DNA of 64,000 nt, taken from positions 620,001 to 684,000 of the forward strand of contig MU008174.1 of the NCBI GenBank assembly GCA_010909165.1, written 5' to 3'. Below the pieces are notes generated by a model. It was not told the origin of the DNA, did not search any database, and was given only the letters and a program-made list of their open reading frames with translations. Position numbers and translations under genes: made by a program. This DNA comes from Anthoceros angustus. Taxonomy: Eukaryota > Streptophyta > Anthocerotopsida > Anthocerotales > Anthocerotaceae. Of this stretch, positions 11,112 through 23,722 are shown in pieces; position 1 is the stretch's first letter; each line of letters opens with the position of its first letter.

Positions 11112-14100
11112 CTAACCTGTAATTTCGCTGGGGGCATGGAACGTCCTGCCCCGACAAATTTCTTCTAAGCCTTCCCCAGCATAGGAGAGAAGCGGGGACA
11201 CCTCCAGTCCTGCACGAATTTATACATTTAATCAATAGCCAGGTCATGCAGAAAAGCCTTTCAGTGAAGCGAAAAGAAATCCAAAAAGCGTACCAGTTGC
11301 AGAGATTGGTACGGTGTGGGCCACGAGACCACCAGTAGCGACGACCCAGCGCATATGCAACCTCAGAAGAAGAAGCCTAGCACTTTCAGGAGTGTCTGTT
11401 GGTGAACCTGACGCATTCTTTACAGGCGCAAATTCCTCATCCCTCAATACCTGCAGACGGTGACAAAGCCATCACTTTTAACATGGGCAACCTTTCACGA
11501 GACACGACCCAAGGATCGATCCTCGCAGAATGAAGAGATGAACTGATATTCATCAGTGGCATAGAAAGGGAGAACCTCAAAAAGGCCGACTGAAGATGAA
11601 TAAGGGAACACATCAAATATGAACTGCTCCAACTTGATGCCATCTACTATGCCATCAACAGAAGCGATCTTCTTTTGAGCACAGTGATATCTGGATGTCC
11701 AAACAAAAGCAAAATCGACGAACAGCATCAGACAGACCTCAGGAACTGCAAAAAGCTTTAAGTGCATCGAAAGCTGGACTACATGCTACATACAACATAA
11801 GAACAAACTGCGAAGAGATTACCGACATGCTGTCCCTTTCGAGCTCTTCAATGACTGAGCTGAGGAAGTCAACTGAGAACATATGCAAGCAGATCTACAG
11901 GTACCAATAAAGGTTATCAAGGACTAGAGTCAAAATCATCCAAATCGTGATGCAAGATGATTGCTAGCCAAGAGTTATCGCATACATTTGCCCACTTGTA
12001 CAACAAACGTCCAGTGTCCTGATTTATCGCATGCTGAGCTTTGCTGTCAAGCTCACTGTATTCCAGTACAGCTACAGGGCCTCCCTTACCACGCTGAACA
12101 AATACTCCCACTTTTTCTTGAGGATATGCCTGCATATTTGGAAGCATGAGAAGACACACAGGCATACTATGCACTTCTCAGAGTAATCAAGAGAACTCCC
12201 GATAGGGACCATCACTGGATTACTGGCTCTACCTTCTGGATCACTTTTGCCGCACACGAGACGCCCTTGTCAATAAAATAACCCAAAAATAAAGGGTCTG
12301 CCACTCGAACCTAATACAAAAGCATGGACAGTTGGCATCACTATGTGCAAGTAAGATGCGGAATCACAATCAACCGTACTTTGAGACTTGGAACAACAAA
12401 CAGCTGCGAAGTCTTGTCAAACAGTTACCAGTGCATTGTCAACGCTATAGCAGTCCACATACTTCACACCCCTGTTGATCATAGCTTGTAAACCCTTTGA
12501 ATGCTTGAGTGCTGCAGAGGCAATTTCAATCAAAACTACTGGTCAGATATGATAAAGCAACCAAGCTGCTAGCTTGACCACAAGGGAAAAGCTATGTCTG
12601 AGAAGCCCTGCTGAGTTCTGACTCACGGCAATAACAGACTCGTGGGTCCAAAAGAAAAATAAAGAAACAAAGAAACATTCTACCTGAATAAACACCTCCG
12701 TTCCCATCAGGAGCCCTGGCCACCTGCCACCCGACAAAAGCAGTTAGAGACAGGTACCCGGAACCTGGGTTTCAAATGATTATCATGGCACCTAGACAAG
12801 CTTCAAAAATCCTAAACCTAGCTGCTCACTGTGGAATTAAGCAACATGCACACAAAGTACCTTGAAGGGACTTTCCATAATTACTCTACCCTCCTTGGAC
12901 AGGCATGGTAGAGTGGCTTGCTGGAAAAAGAAAACCTGCCAAGCCCAGAAAGAAAACTCAGCTATCTCGTCAGTTAATGGCAAGTACCCACACACATCGT
13001 GTCAAAACTTCAAATCTGACATGCCTGTTCTGGTTGCAGCCCAAAGTACTTGTGCGTATCAAAGAACTTTTTTGTTGCGGCATCTGTGAATGGGCTCGTA
13101 AGAATGAACCATGGGATTTGAGGACGTTTCTCTGCAAACAGGATTGATATGTTTAAATATGGACAACCTTGGAAGATAAAGTTTAAGTCACCGAAAGCCA
13201 GAATGAATGATCAATGTGACCAGAATGAATGATCAATGTGAATCGACAGCATTCCACCCTTTACCACTTGGAAACAACTGTGATGCAAGCATCTGTACAC
13301 GAAGAATGCGTTCTGCCTGCAGTCGAAATAATGATTTTCCTGAGGGAAGCCCAATGCCTGCTCAGACATGATCACGTCAGCAGTTAACATTGGTAAGGTG
13401 TGCATACTTCAAGAAGCATGTTCCAACGTATCGGCAAAAGCAAGAACTTCTTGCAACCAGCATACCGAAACAGCCTTTAGGGTCCGAGCTTCCCAATCGT
13501 GTGCCCTGTGGAACATCGGCATCAAGGGATATGAGAACAGGCTTCAAGCAAACGGTCAGCAAACATTGAAGTGACTGTATTTCTCATATACCTGGCCACC
13601 AGACAGAAGCAAAACTGCCAACTTTCCTTCTGCAATGGCTCTCAACCCAATCTTCCACCACCTTTCAATCTCCTCGGGCGTACGGTCTTCCATGGTGGCC
13701 ACACCGGTCACAGCCGTTGGCTCGCCATACATGAGATCTGCAGAAACGTTCGTACTCAGCGGGACCGCACGGGACGTTGATGTGAAATCCCTGACCCAAA
13801 TGGGAGCCCAGAGCCCATCTTACCATAAGACACCAAAGACTGCTTCAATATACGATCCACTCGAGGCAGATCAAGCGCCTGCACCCAATACGCTGAATTA
13901 AAGTCCCATCCACACAGCGTGCACCAAAACTACTCGTAACAGAAACACCATTCCAGCTGCAATTAGCTCTCTCATAACCGCAGCTCGCATCGCAACAAGC
14001 AACGCTAGCGCGAAACACAAGCAAACGAAACGCTCAATTTCCGACGCCCCCGACCGCCACCCGACCCAGCCCCGGACCAACCGCTACTCCGATCAATTCA

Positions 14101-14381
14101 GGACGCCGCGGCCATGACACAGCTGAAGCCACAAATTTCCCTCGGCCGTCCATCGGCCATTAAACAGCTGGGACCAATGGAGCAAGCAGCGCGCCTGCCA
14201 CGCACAACTTCAACGACAGCGGTTTCGAGAGAATGGCAGCCACCTCGAGATCTCGGACGAGCAAATCCCGCTCCTCGTAGCTAAGTTCTTGCCAGTGCGC
14301 AAGCGTCTGTTCCTGGCCGAAATCCTTGAGCCGCTCCAGCAGCGCCTGAGGCGGAGCAGTCTCCTCTGCCGCTTCCCCCAT
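11112..14381 (-). CDS. UDP-N-acetylglucosamine pyrophosphorylase (UAP1 family)
   Basis: A multi-exon minus-strand gene (about 15 exons) whose pieces read in family order. N-terminus from the ATG at 14381: PPQALLERLKDFGQEQ and SYEERDLLVRDLE. About 13.85 kb: LDLPRVDRILKQSL. About 13.6-13.75 kb: MEDRTPEEIERWWKIGL and LAVLLLSGGQ. About 13.5 kb: GTRLGSSDPKGCF, completing the nucleotidyltransferase signature across an intron. About 13.3 kb: IGLPSGKSLFRLQAERIL. About 13.05 kb: TSPFTDAATKKFFDTHKYFG. About 12.87 kb: QQATLPCLSKEGR. About 12.7 kb: APDGNGGVY. About 12.05 kb: QEKVGVFVQRGKGGP. About 11.65 kb: GIKLEQFIFDVFPYSSSVGL. About 11.4 kb: EEFAPVKNA. Last exon: GLEVSPLLSYAGEGLEEICR, then HAPSEITG and the stop. 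It makes UDP-GlcNAc from UTP and GlcNAc-1-phosphate in the cytosol, supplying N-glycans, GPI anchors and glycosylation. Exact exon ends were not all worked out. Confidence 0.92.
13205..13250. repeat. Short tandem duplication in a UAP intron
   Basis: The string ccagaatgaatgatcaatgtga occurs twice in a row (from about 13,198 and 13,219) in intronic DNA of the UAP gene. Confidence 0.6.
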
Positions 14382-14706
14382 CCTGACCGTCCGGTGGCAA
14401 CAGCACCGCGCGTTTCAACCCATGCAAGTCCCTACACCGCCAGCACGCGCGCAACCACGGCCTCCTCCACACCTCAGTCTGCCACACCTGCAGCCACAGG
14501 CGATCACAGAGCCACTCAGCTAACAACAACACGCACCAGGCTCCATCACTGCCTGCATCCGCAACCTTCCGCAACTCCGTTCTCACAAGGAAAACTCCAC
14601 ACTCGCAACATCCTGCACACCTCTCGGCCTCAAACAACAAAAAACACACAACACGCTCCAACCTTCCCTTCTCGCTTCTCCCTTCCCCTTCCCCTGCCTC
14701 TTTCCC

Positions 14707-14787
14707 TTCCTCCTCCACTCCCACTCCCACTCCTCCTCCTCCTCCTCCTCCTCCTCCTTCCTTCCTTCCTTCCTTCCTACCTACCTC
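14707..14787. repeat. CTC/CTTC microsatellite
   Basis: A run of tcctcctcctcc changes into ttccttccttcc and then ctacctac. On the UAP sense strand it reads as GGA/GAAG repeats, typical of 5' UTR microsatellites. Confidence 0.85.
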
Positions 14788-15070
14788 ACTCTGCGCCTAC
14801 TGCACCGCTCAACACACACCGCACCGCAATCCGGACAGACAAAACCGAGGCAAAATTGCGCGCATTGCAGGCGCAGCAATGAGGCACGCTGGGGCGATGC
14901 TCGGGAGCAGGCGGATCCGATGCGGTGCAGAACGGGAGGATCGAGCTGGCGAAGAAGGGAATCGAAGCAGGCAGGCGGGCAGGCAGGCAGGCGCAAACAA
15001 GAAGAGCAGAAGAGGGTGGCACTGACAGGAAGGCGTGATGGGAACGGGAAGAAGCGCACGCAGCTGCTGC

Positions 15071-15071
15071 A

Positions 15072-15107
<36 letters not shown>

Positions 15108-15117
15108 TCTGCTCCTG
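15071..15117. repeat. CTCCTG hexanucleotide microsatellite
   Basis: About seven copies of ctcctg with minor interruptions. Confidence 0.85.
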
Positions 15118-15249
15118 CCTCCAGCTCTCCTCTCCCTTCTCGGCTACTCGACAGTCTGTGTCCGCCTTGCCCAGAGCTCAGCCTCCCAAGAAAAATCACT
15201 CCACCCTGTACATCACCTGCTTATACATTCTCTCTCCTGGTAAACAAAG

Positions 15250-17722
15250 ATGGTCACCATCTAACACACCTTCCCAAGATTAAACATTGTACAAACCATC
15301 ACAAAACCAATTACCATCATAACCGATCATTATAATTCCCGGAAATATTCGATCACAGGATGGATCAACGTTGCAATGGATCACCGCAACTCCTGGAAAT
15401 ATTCGTTTCTTCAGAACCTTCTCGAACAAATGCGGCTCTGTTCAGAGCATATGCTACCACGTGAACGTGGGATTATTCAAAGCATTGAAACTGAACATTA
15501 ACGTACATTTATTCAAAGCATCTAGACAATCTTACGTGTGTATGACGCATCTTGTACAAATACATCCGTATATGTTTGATGTTCGGTATCATACATCTTC
15601 CTTTCTACACTTTTTGGACACAGCACAACACTTGAGCCCGTACTCTACAACGACGGGGGTTACTCAGTACTCACTACACATAAGAAATTAGACCTCTCTT
15701 ATATTAGAGATAAAGATCAGATCAGTACTTGCAATTCCACAAACTTCTCCACTCACTAACATCCTTCCACATATTTGTGGGAGAGTTTACCTCTCATCTT
15801 ACTTCAATGACACATGTGTAATCAGTTTTAGATTATATAGTACTTGTTCCAAATGAGTTTGAGATCACCTCATACTTATACTAAATAAATCTAGGACTGC
15901 AACCAAGTGAAATTTTTATTTTTATTTGAGTGTACAAAATATTTACAACAAAATTTCATGACTTATATTATATATTAGAGAAAAAAAGAACATCTTATAA
16001 AAATACTTGAATCCTACCAAAATTGGTATCAATCAAATTCCATGTGGTTGTGAAATTGATTTCATTGGTTATATACAATTTTATGATATATTATTAAAAG
16101 TCAAGGTATAGGCATATGTCTGGTCCTGATGTCAGACAAACATAAAGGAGGTGATGTTTGATAGGCGTGAATCTGCTAGCATTTATATATGCTATTTCTT
16201 ACTATTGGTAATTTGATATTGGTACAGAATATATAGATACAACATGCGTAGGCATATGCCAGGGTCCACCACTGGGGTCAAGGGGAGGGCGGGGTGAAGT
16301 AAAACGGTGCAAGGAAAACGTGACAGTGTAAGACGCAGTGCCACCTGCCACTGTCCAGGAGCTTCATAATGCGCCACGTGGCGCAGTTCCCTTCGCAGTC
16401 GAAACTCGGGCGCGCAGAATATATGTACAAAGACATGGCGGATTGGGCCAACTCAAAATGACGCGAGTGAAACAGAGCACGCCTCTACAGTGCCACCATG
16501 TGGAAGTCCACCCTCTCGGCTGGCGGAAAGGTGCGAAATCGGGGCCCAGACAGGGCCGGACCAGACCACTCCAGCCCGGCCCGACCGCGCACCAAAATCT
16601 CGGTGATGGCTCTGGCCGGCAGCGGCACGAGGGCAGCACTTGCACGACGCATGCTAGGCTGGGCTGGGCCTGGGCTGTGCTAGCCTACCACTTGAAGCGA
16701 GGAGGGTGGTTGGAGAGCAGTTCGTGGATTTGACACTCCTGGCTGTCTTGGTGCCCTCTTTGCTGGCATCATGTTGTGCTGATGATTATCAGTCAGCCAT
16801 CGCGGTCCAGAGCGACGGGAGATGCAACGGAGAACAGACATTGGTGGTAGACGTTTTTTAAGGACCCGGTGCCGGCGACGTCCGTTTCTGCGCAATATGG
16901 GTTATATATTTCGGACGAGGAAGTTCCTAGAGTCAGCACACGCTAGCACTCGCAGCCCCCGGGCCCAGCGTTTTTGAGACGGCTCCAGCGCGGTGAGACG
17001 AGACAGGAGACGGGCATGTCGATGGCAGCAAGACAAGAAGGCAGTTACGCAACGAAGGGAGGGAGACGGCGTGCTGGTTGTCGCTTGCAGGAGGGGAAGC
17101 TTTCTTTACGGAGTTGACCTAATGGAATGCTTTTCTTTTGATGGAATGTTTTCTTTAATGGAGGCCGTGACAGGAACCAGGATGGCGGGCTGGGTTTGCT
17201 GCCTCGGCTATGGGGAGACTTGGAAACTGGAGGGCACTACAAGGGTACATTTGTTTGTGGGACATAATGGTGGGGAGAGAACGTTGTTCATCAGGATGCT
17301 CTCTTGCATCAACCGGCCATCCGAAGGGGAAAGTGGCAACCAGCGGGAGCCAGAGCAGCAGGAGCAGAAGTTGGGAGTGGCGACAAGGAGAAGAGAGCCT
17401 GCCTGGGTGTATGCCTGCCTACTGCAATCATTGGATACCAGGTAACAAGCAGGTGCCTGAGTCGTGACGCTTCCTACCATGTGCAGGTTGAATGTGCGTA
17501 CGTGCAACCGTTATCCAGTCGCACAGTCCCTTCTCACGTTCCGGGTTCATTGCCATTCCGGCTTCTGCACGAGTCCGTGGGCCGTTTAATGAGAGGCTAC
17601 GAATCTCATACATAACTTGTCTTCAAGCAAGATACATATGCAATGCTGTGCATATGTACATGCGAACCTCCATGCTATGACATACATACCTGTGTATGGT
17701 CGTGGAGCAGCCCTCTGGGGAG
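15250..17722. other. Intergenic, AT-rich then GC-rich, no supported gene
   Basis: 15.25-16.25 kb is AT-rich with short homopolymers. 16.25-17.45 kb is more GC-rich, and frames are open on both strands (for example 16993-17445 plus). None of them shows a recognisable motif. A cacgtg core near 16374 (gccacgtggc) is a G-box-like palindrome with no nearby start that I can assign. Confidence 0.4.
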
Positions 17723-20700
17723 TCACAGATCCGATTCACTGGTGATCAGACGGAGGAACTCTGAGCACAGAAGATCGGTGCCCAGTTGGAGGGTGCTGAG
17801 GGATGGGGTCCTGGGCTCACATGCTCCGATGTCGAGCTTTCTCTTCGAGCCAGGTTGAGGGTGGGAAGATTCGGGTGTGCCCATCCTCTTCAGCTCCTGG
17901 AGGAACTGGGCTGCAAACTTGGAAACTTGGGTTGACATGTTCGGGGAGCATTGCCTCGGGAGAAACTTGAACTGTGGTCTGCAGCACACACACAAGGAGG
18001 AAGATGAGATTGCAGGAATGGTTATCAGGACAACATTATTGAAGTTGCACTTGATACTGGCAATGGATTTATGACAGGGAGAGGATTTCGTACAGCAAAT
18101 GCATCCGTAGACACCGCTCCATGAGAACAAGTTGCCTGGAGTCTTCGGCTCGAAGACTGAGAACCGCTTCTGTGTTGAAGCATACGACAGTTATCTCAGC
18201 CCATGGTAGGCCTGGTGGGGCGAGGAATTTATGCACCTGCGCAGCATGGGCATTGTTTGGTAAGTCGACTTTGATGTTCAGTTTGTCTCGGCATTGCACC
18301 CAGACCGTAAGACAATGTACCCTGTTATCAAGATGCTCGGAGTCATGTCTGTCTTCCATTCCCAGAGCCAACTTGACCTTAGATGGTAGACCTGACAGCT
18401 GTTCCTCAGTGGCGGTGGAGACCACTAGCTGGTCCTCTCTGGCCACTGTTAGACAAAAGAAGAGATGAATAATCAGTAGGCACAAGTATGGTATGATGTA
18501 CCCAGGATTTATCTACGGAGAGGAAAACCCGTATCAACCATATCAGAACCCCAAGATCAATACCTGTCTCACAGTCGATGCTCCTCTGTGCCTGATAGGC
18601 ATCGCTCAACTGGTAGATTGCAAGCTCAATCCTCGATAACCATTGTGTGAAGGTGTGATTCTTTGGTAGATTGCCCTGTCCAGCTGCTACCGAGCGTGAA
18701 CAGACCTCATAGGCACTCAGGTACAAACACTCACGGCAGCACCAATTTCTTTACCTTTGACGGATGTATCCTTGTTGCTTGAGGCCGTTGCCGTCACCAA
18801 TAGATTCACATCTGCTGACGGTAAATACGAGAAACCCAAAAGAGGGGCAGCTGCCACCAGTCTCCCAGTATCTCCAGGTAGGAGTGAGCCCAAGACAGAA
18901 GATTGCCCCATAGTTGCACCATGTTGTGTGGTTACGATGAGGCTCAAGTCCCTAAGTATTCTCCCCCTGATCAACGGGTGTGAGGGTGAAAACCATGAAA
19001 ACCACATAGCTTGAACGGAATAAGATGCTCATGTGAAGGAACAAGATGCTCACATGGGGAGCCCGTTTTCCAAGTCAACAATAAGAAACCATGTGTGACC
19101 ATGAACTCTCTGGTAGATTCCGGTGGCTCGGACAAGTTCAACATCAACCTCAACCCCGTCATGGCCATTATCCACATGATACAGATCAGTTCCCATCCTC
19201 TGCATGCTCTGCAGACAAGTGCGTGCGGATCAGCTAGTGTCACACTAGAATAATGGATAACAGCTGCATAATTGCGACAGAATTTGACCTGAACCAATCT
19301 GCAAGAGGAGCCTAGCAGCTCTGTCTTTCTTGACATCTGATACCACAAACCAGAACTAGTAAGCAATCATCCTTCTCTTCTTGAGCTGAAAAGTGAAAAC
19401 ACATACTCAAGGTACAAACCTCTCGCTGAGCATCAGACAACTCCAATATCCCAGCCTCCAGTCTTGAGTTCAAGGAGTTCAAAATAGAATCCGTAACGAA
19501 AGTGGGCATATCTTGGGGAACGACCGTCTCTGCAAACATTGGATTTGAAGAGCAGAACAAGTTAGCATAACAGATATATTGCTGGCTGGGGACCACTAGT
19601 GCCTACTGTCACGCCTGCAACGCAAAGGGAATCATTTTCTTACCTGACTGTGAAAGCAGCACATTTGATCCAAGTTGGACAGAGGTTATGAGATCTGTGA
19701 CTACTATGTAGTTCTGCTCTTCTATGTAGCTTACGGAGTTCCAGTATTCTGATCTCGGAAAGAGTATGATTTGGTCATGTCCCAGCATTCGTACGTCACT
19801 CAGTACCACTCCGGATATGCCTGTCCAAGCTGTCATCCAGAGAGCGTCGATCCTCATCTGTTAGGTCTGGAACCAAAACGTAGGACCCCAGACACATACG
19901 ACAATTGTATGAAGGCACACTGACGAAATGAAACCCAAAAAACACTAACACTGTAGCTTCTCAAGTGTCTCCGCACATATTGCTGACACAGTCGATGCTG
20001 AATCCTTGAACTCTACAAGTAATATCCCTTGCCCACCTCCCACAACTGCAAAACGCCTACAGTCCTCAGAATGTCATGGATCACAGACAGAAAACCGAAT
20101 TGATGCAGCAGAGGAATTGACAAGGATTGAAGAGGAGACTCACACACTCAATGGAACCTCCTCCAACTCCAGTGTGACCAACACTTTGCCATTACTGTAT
20201 CTGATGAGAGTCTTATCCAGAGTCCCAAGAACAACATCAACCTCACAACCAGCCGTAAGCCCACAACTATAGCCCTTTGGAGATGGCACAGCAACGATAC
20301 AGGATATTGACGAGGGCTTGAGGCCGGCTGGACTCAGAGCATCACAGCTTCCTGTTACTAGATCAAGGGCAGCAGTCTTCCAGCCAGCAAGGATAATAGG
20401 ATCAGCACAAGAACTGGCCATGACAGCTGAGTCCCCCAGACAATCAAGACGTAGGCTAAACCATGAGGAGTCTTCTGCATCACTCTGTTCAGCTACACGA
20501 GAGCCCTTCACACTACCATATGGACCTAAGACACATACAGCTTCCATTCCAACATCACGCCCCAAATCACCACAGAACAGGAGCTTAAGGTCTATCCTAT
20601 CCTTTGCATGAGGTAGCAGCACTTGCGCCTTCCAGAGGAAACCAGCCACGCCATGAATGCTCGGTGCAGGCCTACTGTGGCTAGCTTCTCCACATGCCAT

Positions 20701-21411
20701 ACTGTGAGCAGAGGCAACCAGAATCCTTCCATGACACATTGCCACAACAGTGGGTCCATCCACAATCCAGCAGTCTGCATACAACAAGAATACCCAACAC
20801 TTTACACAAACCTGCCCCTCAGCATACACGACCCTGCAAAAGCTCAACATTTCACGACCCAGCAGTAACCTTCGATGATCTTCTCCGGGTTTGCCACAAA
20901 CTTCTTCTTCTCACGGGGAAAGCAACCATGCAACGATATTTCGGCCACCACATCAAACTGCTCCTGTTCGACATCAACCAGCCCCACCACAACTGACAAG
21001 CCTCGTTGCAGTGCAACATATGGCTGCAATCTGCACAGCTTGTCCGTCAGAACAAGAATAAAAATACGAAAAGAACGTCGTTCCCACCCAAAGCTGACAT
21101 GGAGCAGAATCATACAATCCAGTCTCGTGGTTAGCCACCAAGCCCGCAGCCAGGAGTCCATCTTCCTCTGCAAGTGCACAAAGCATGGTCACGAATCACC
21201 ATGGGTCTCCAGAAGGAGCAACTATTCAAACGCATAGATGCAGCTTACGTTGCAGTCCTGGAAGAGGAAAAAGCCGCCAGGGCAGAAGGCAGTCCCCAGT
21301 GTGGTCCCAGCAGCTATACCGGAGCTCCACAGGGGGGCCCGGGAGTGCCACAGCCACAACACCCGGTCCGCAGGAAAACGTTACTGCATCTTTCCTACGT
21401 TTCTTCGCCAT
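17723..21411 (-). CDS. Multi-exon gene, possible Fanconi anemia core-complex subunit (FANCB/FAAP100-like)
   Basis: Not firmly recognised. The first exons read well: ATG at 21411 (MAKKRRKDAVTFSCGPG), donor after 21249; exon 2 21088-21167 (EEDGLLAAGLVANHETGLYD); exon 3 from 21038 (PYVALQRGLSVVVGLVDVEQ). A long exon at about 20140-20790 contains IVDGPTVVAMCHGRILVAS, FLWKAQVLLPHAKDRI and DVVLGTLDKTLIRYSNGKVL. Smaller exons follow. The penultimate part (18.07-18.47 kb) has EEQLSGLPSKVKLALG and AEITVVCFNTEAVLSLRAED. The last exon ends near 17723 after MSTQVSKFAAQFLQELKRM. The blade-like beta-strand repeats, the DGP-WC(H) strand, the GTLDK-type strand and the late 'hydrophobic strand plus short helix' block resemble the layout I remember for FANCB/FAAP100. 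That family call is inference and weak. Introns are short. Exon ends in the middle were not all resolved. Confidence 0.4.
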
Positions 21412-21524
21412 TGCCTTGAAACAACTCAGATACGCACATAGTCTAAGTCGTCAGTTCAAGTTTATTGGGCTGTTCCCTGCCTGAGATAATCGGGCCCAAC
21501 AGACGCAGAACGGGCATAGGTACA

Positions 21525-21727
21525 AATGGCTTAGGCCAAATGGACACATTTATAAGAACGCCGTTCGTAAGCATCCTGCGCTTAGATCGGTACTTATATG
21601 GGGTCCTTAGAAGGGAGTGGATGCCCTTGGTGCAAGTAGCTTGGTCACACCATAGTACAAGCTGTCAAAGTATCCAGTCCATGACAGGAAAATTCTATCA
21701 AAGTGGATTATAATATATTTTTCTTCT
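21525..21727 (+). repeat. Dispersed repeat family A, copy 1
   Basis: Contains ggccaaatggacaca, gcttagatcggtactta, gtggatgcccttggtgcaag and a terminal ttcttcttct run. The same series recurs at 21.73, 22.7 (inverted), 39.4 and 41.9 kb. Confidence 0.75.
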
Positions 21728-21732
21728 TCTAC

Positions 21733-21895
21733 ACCATTATGCCTTAGGTCGGTACTTAAATGGGGTGCCTAGAGGGAGTGGATGCCCTTGGTGCAATAGC
21801 TTAGGCACACCACGGTACAAGTTGTTAAGTATTAAGTCGCATGATGGAAAATTTCGTCCAAGTGGATTATAATAGATTGTTTTTCTTCGTCTCCT
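21733..21895 (+). repeat. Dispersed repeat family A, copy 2
   Basis: Partial copy: cttaggtcggtactta, gtggatgcccttggtgcaa, cacaccacggtacaag and tttttcttcgtct. It lies directly behind copy 1. Confidence 0.75.
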
Positions 21896-22039
21896 TATAA
21901 TCTTGTGATTATAACAACCTTGTGATTATAACAACATATGCCGGTCCTGATGCTTCAATCTAGCCATCCACTACTTACTAAGTACAGCGATCCTCCACAA
22001 GGCGGCAACAAGTACGGCGATCCTCCACAAGGCGGCGAC

Positions 22040-22235
22040 AGTAGGTGACGGCATCTTCCTCTACCTCCGTGGTTTGCAGGCCGTTTATTCCTCCTGCATA
22101 TGACATTGTGGGTGCAGTAGGTGACTTTAGGTAGGGAGCTTAGTTGCTCCTCTCCACCTCGACCCCCGGTCCCCTTTGGTTGTCCCCTCCTAGATGGGCT
22201 TTTCCCATCGTTTTTTCACCTCAATAAAAACCTCG
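22040..22235 (+). repeat. Dispersed repeat family B, copy 1, with AATAAA tail
   Basis: Contains gtggtttgcaggcc, gtgggtgcagtaggtgact, ggtagggagcttagttgctc, gatgggcttttcccatcg and cacctcaataaaaacc. The AATAAA at 22223 near the end suggests the 3' end of a transcribed retroelement. Inverted copies lie at 41.4 and 58.15 kb. Confidence 0.65.
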
Positions 22236-22704
22236 TGCTCACTAGGTACTAGACTAGGCATTTATGTGTAACGCGCAGGGGTGGGAGGGCGATAACATAT
22301 TTTGGCATAAATGCACTCTCCAATGTTCGGTACGTGGGTATATTTTTGCACACGAGGATGCTAATTTATTGGTAGGTATATCCTTCCCACACGTAGAGTG
22401 CACTGTTTAATATTCACTAAAGATTGAATGGAATTTTAATGAGGAAGGGGAATAGGAGATGGGAGAGTTTATTTGTCGAATTAGAATGAAACTTTATTGA
22501 GGGAGGAGAGATGGGCTGGGGCTCTTAGAGGGATGGGTAGAGCCCATCTACTAGAGGACACATGGGCAAATATGTATCAGTATTTGGTTTCCTCTTCCAT
22601 TTGTAACTTTTATGTAGATATGGAAAAAATTATATAAATTATACAGTTTTTTATCACTCTAGTACAAACCATAAGTTTAAGAGAAGGCGCGTGATGACAA
22701 GAAG

Positions 22705-22915
22705 AAGAAGAAGAATTTTATTTAAGTCCACTAAGGACGGATTTCCGTCATGGGATTTGGTACTTAACAACTTGTACATGGTATGCCTAAGCTAGTTGCA
22801 CCAAGGGCATCCATTCCCTTTACGCACCCCATCTAAGTACCGATCCAAGCGCAGGATGCTTAATAACCACGTGCTTATAAATGTGTGTCCATTTGGCCTA
22901 AGCCACATACGAAGA
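22705..22915 (-). repeat. Dispersed repeat family A, copy 3
   Basis: Inverted copy starting with gaagaagaagaagaatttt, then ggtacttaacaacttgtaca, gcaccaagggcatccat and gtccatttggcctaagc. Confidence 0.75.
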
Positions 22916-22916
22916 C

Positions 22917-23100
22917 ATACGTTATGAACAACGATGAAAATGGTCCCACTAACCCAGATTGAAGTATTAACCCATATGAAAGTGGTCCATAGAAGTTATC
23001 TCTAGAGCATACGTTATGAACAACGATGAAAATGGTCCCACTAACCTAGATTGAAGTATTAACCCATATGAAAGTGGTCCATGGAAGTTATCTCTAGAAC
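22917..23100. repeat. 92 bp tandem duplication
   Basis: Two near-identical units, 22917-23008 and 23009-23100, each running from atacgttatgaacaacg to gttatctctaga, with very few differences (cccag versus cctag, catag versus catgg). Confidence 0.85.
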
Positions 23101-23700
23101 GTTTAGTAAGAGCCTATTACATACAGTGGGATAACATTCCAAGGAGACCCACACAAGAAAATCGATGAGCTACACCTTGTAATTCTTCCAGACTTCTTCT
23201 TCCGAGCTCGTTCCATTTTATGTACACCATGACATGTGGTTCCGATAATTTTTAATGCACCTTAAAAACCACGCTTATCTACGCATATGGATGAATACCA
23301 ATGCAGGAGTTCTAAATACCAATATAATAATTAGATTAAAATATAATAATATTTATTTGTTATTTTAAATTTATAAAATAGAGAAAGCAAATACGGATGC
23401 TTGGCCCCAGCATATGTATGTTGCTTTAGAGGGGGCCTCTAGAGATTGTTCCCATCGCCCGGGGTAGATGGGACTTCCCAATCTCAGCATATTCATAAAG
23501 TCTCCACGTTTATTATTATTTCATTGGGATGTACAATTATATGTATGTACATTCCTTTTGGAAGTCGACGCCATGCAAAGACCGGAGTTGCATGCGGAAG
23601 ATGAACGTAGTGGTGGACCTTGGGAGGGACTATCTCCTTGTCGCCACTGATCAGGAAGGAGTGAACGTGTCACAAACGGGAAATCGTGAATCAAGGCGGC
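23101..23700. other. Intergenic, AT-rich
   Basis: No gene seen. It includes a run of A and T around 23320-23390 and lies downstream of the LRR gene stop codon, so its 3' UTR should fall at the right edge. Confidence 0.4.
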
Positions 23701-23722
23701 TGGGAATGAATTCGAAGACGTC

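Larger units (their letters stand above)
14382..15250 (-). promoter_or_regulatory. UAP1 5' UTR and promoter region with microsatellites
   Basis: GC- and pyrimidine-rich DNA upstream of the UAP ATG. It holds a CTC/CCT run merging into CTTC and CTAC repeats at 14707-14787, and a (CTCCTG)n run at 15071-15117. Long open frames here on both strands come from these low-complexity runs and are not gene candidates. Confidence 0.55.

Noticed and set aside
14289-15243. Long open frames in 14.3-15.2 kb on both strands
   Set aside because: They are created by CTC, CTTC and CTCCTG microsatellites in the UAP leader; poly-Leu, poly-Ser and poly-Ala products with no domain.
16993-17445. A 150-residue plus-strand frame
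   Set aside because: No motif, no splice or promoter context, and equally open on the other strand.
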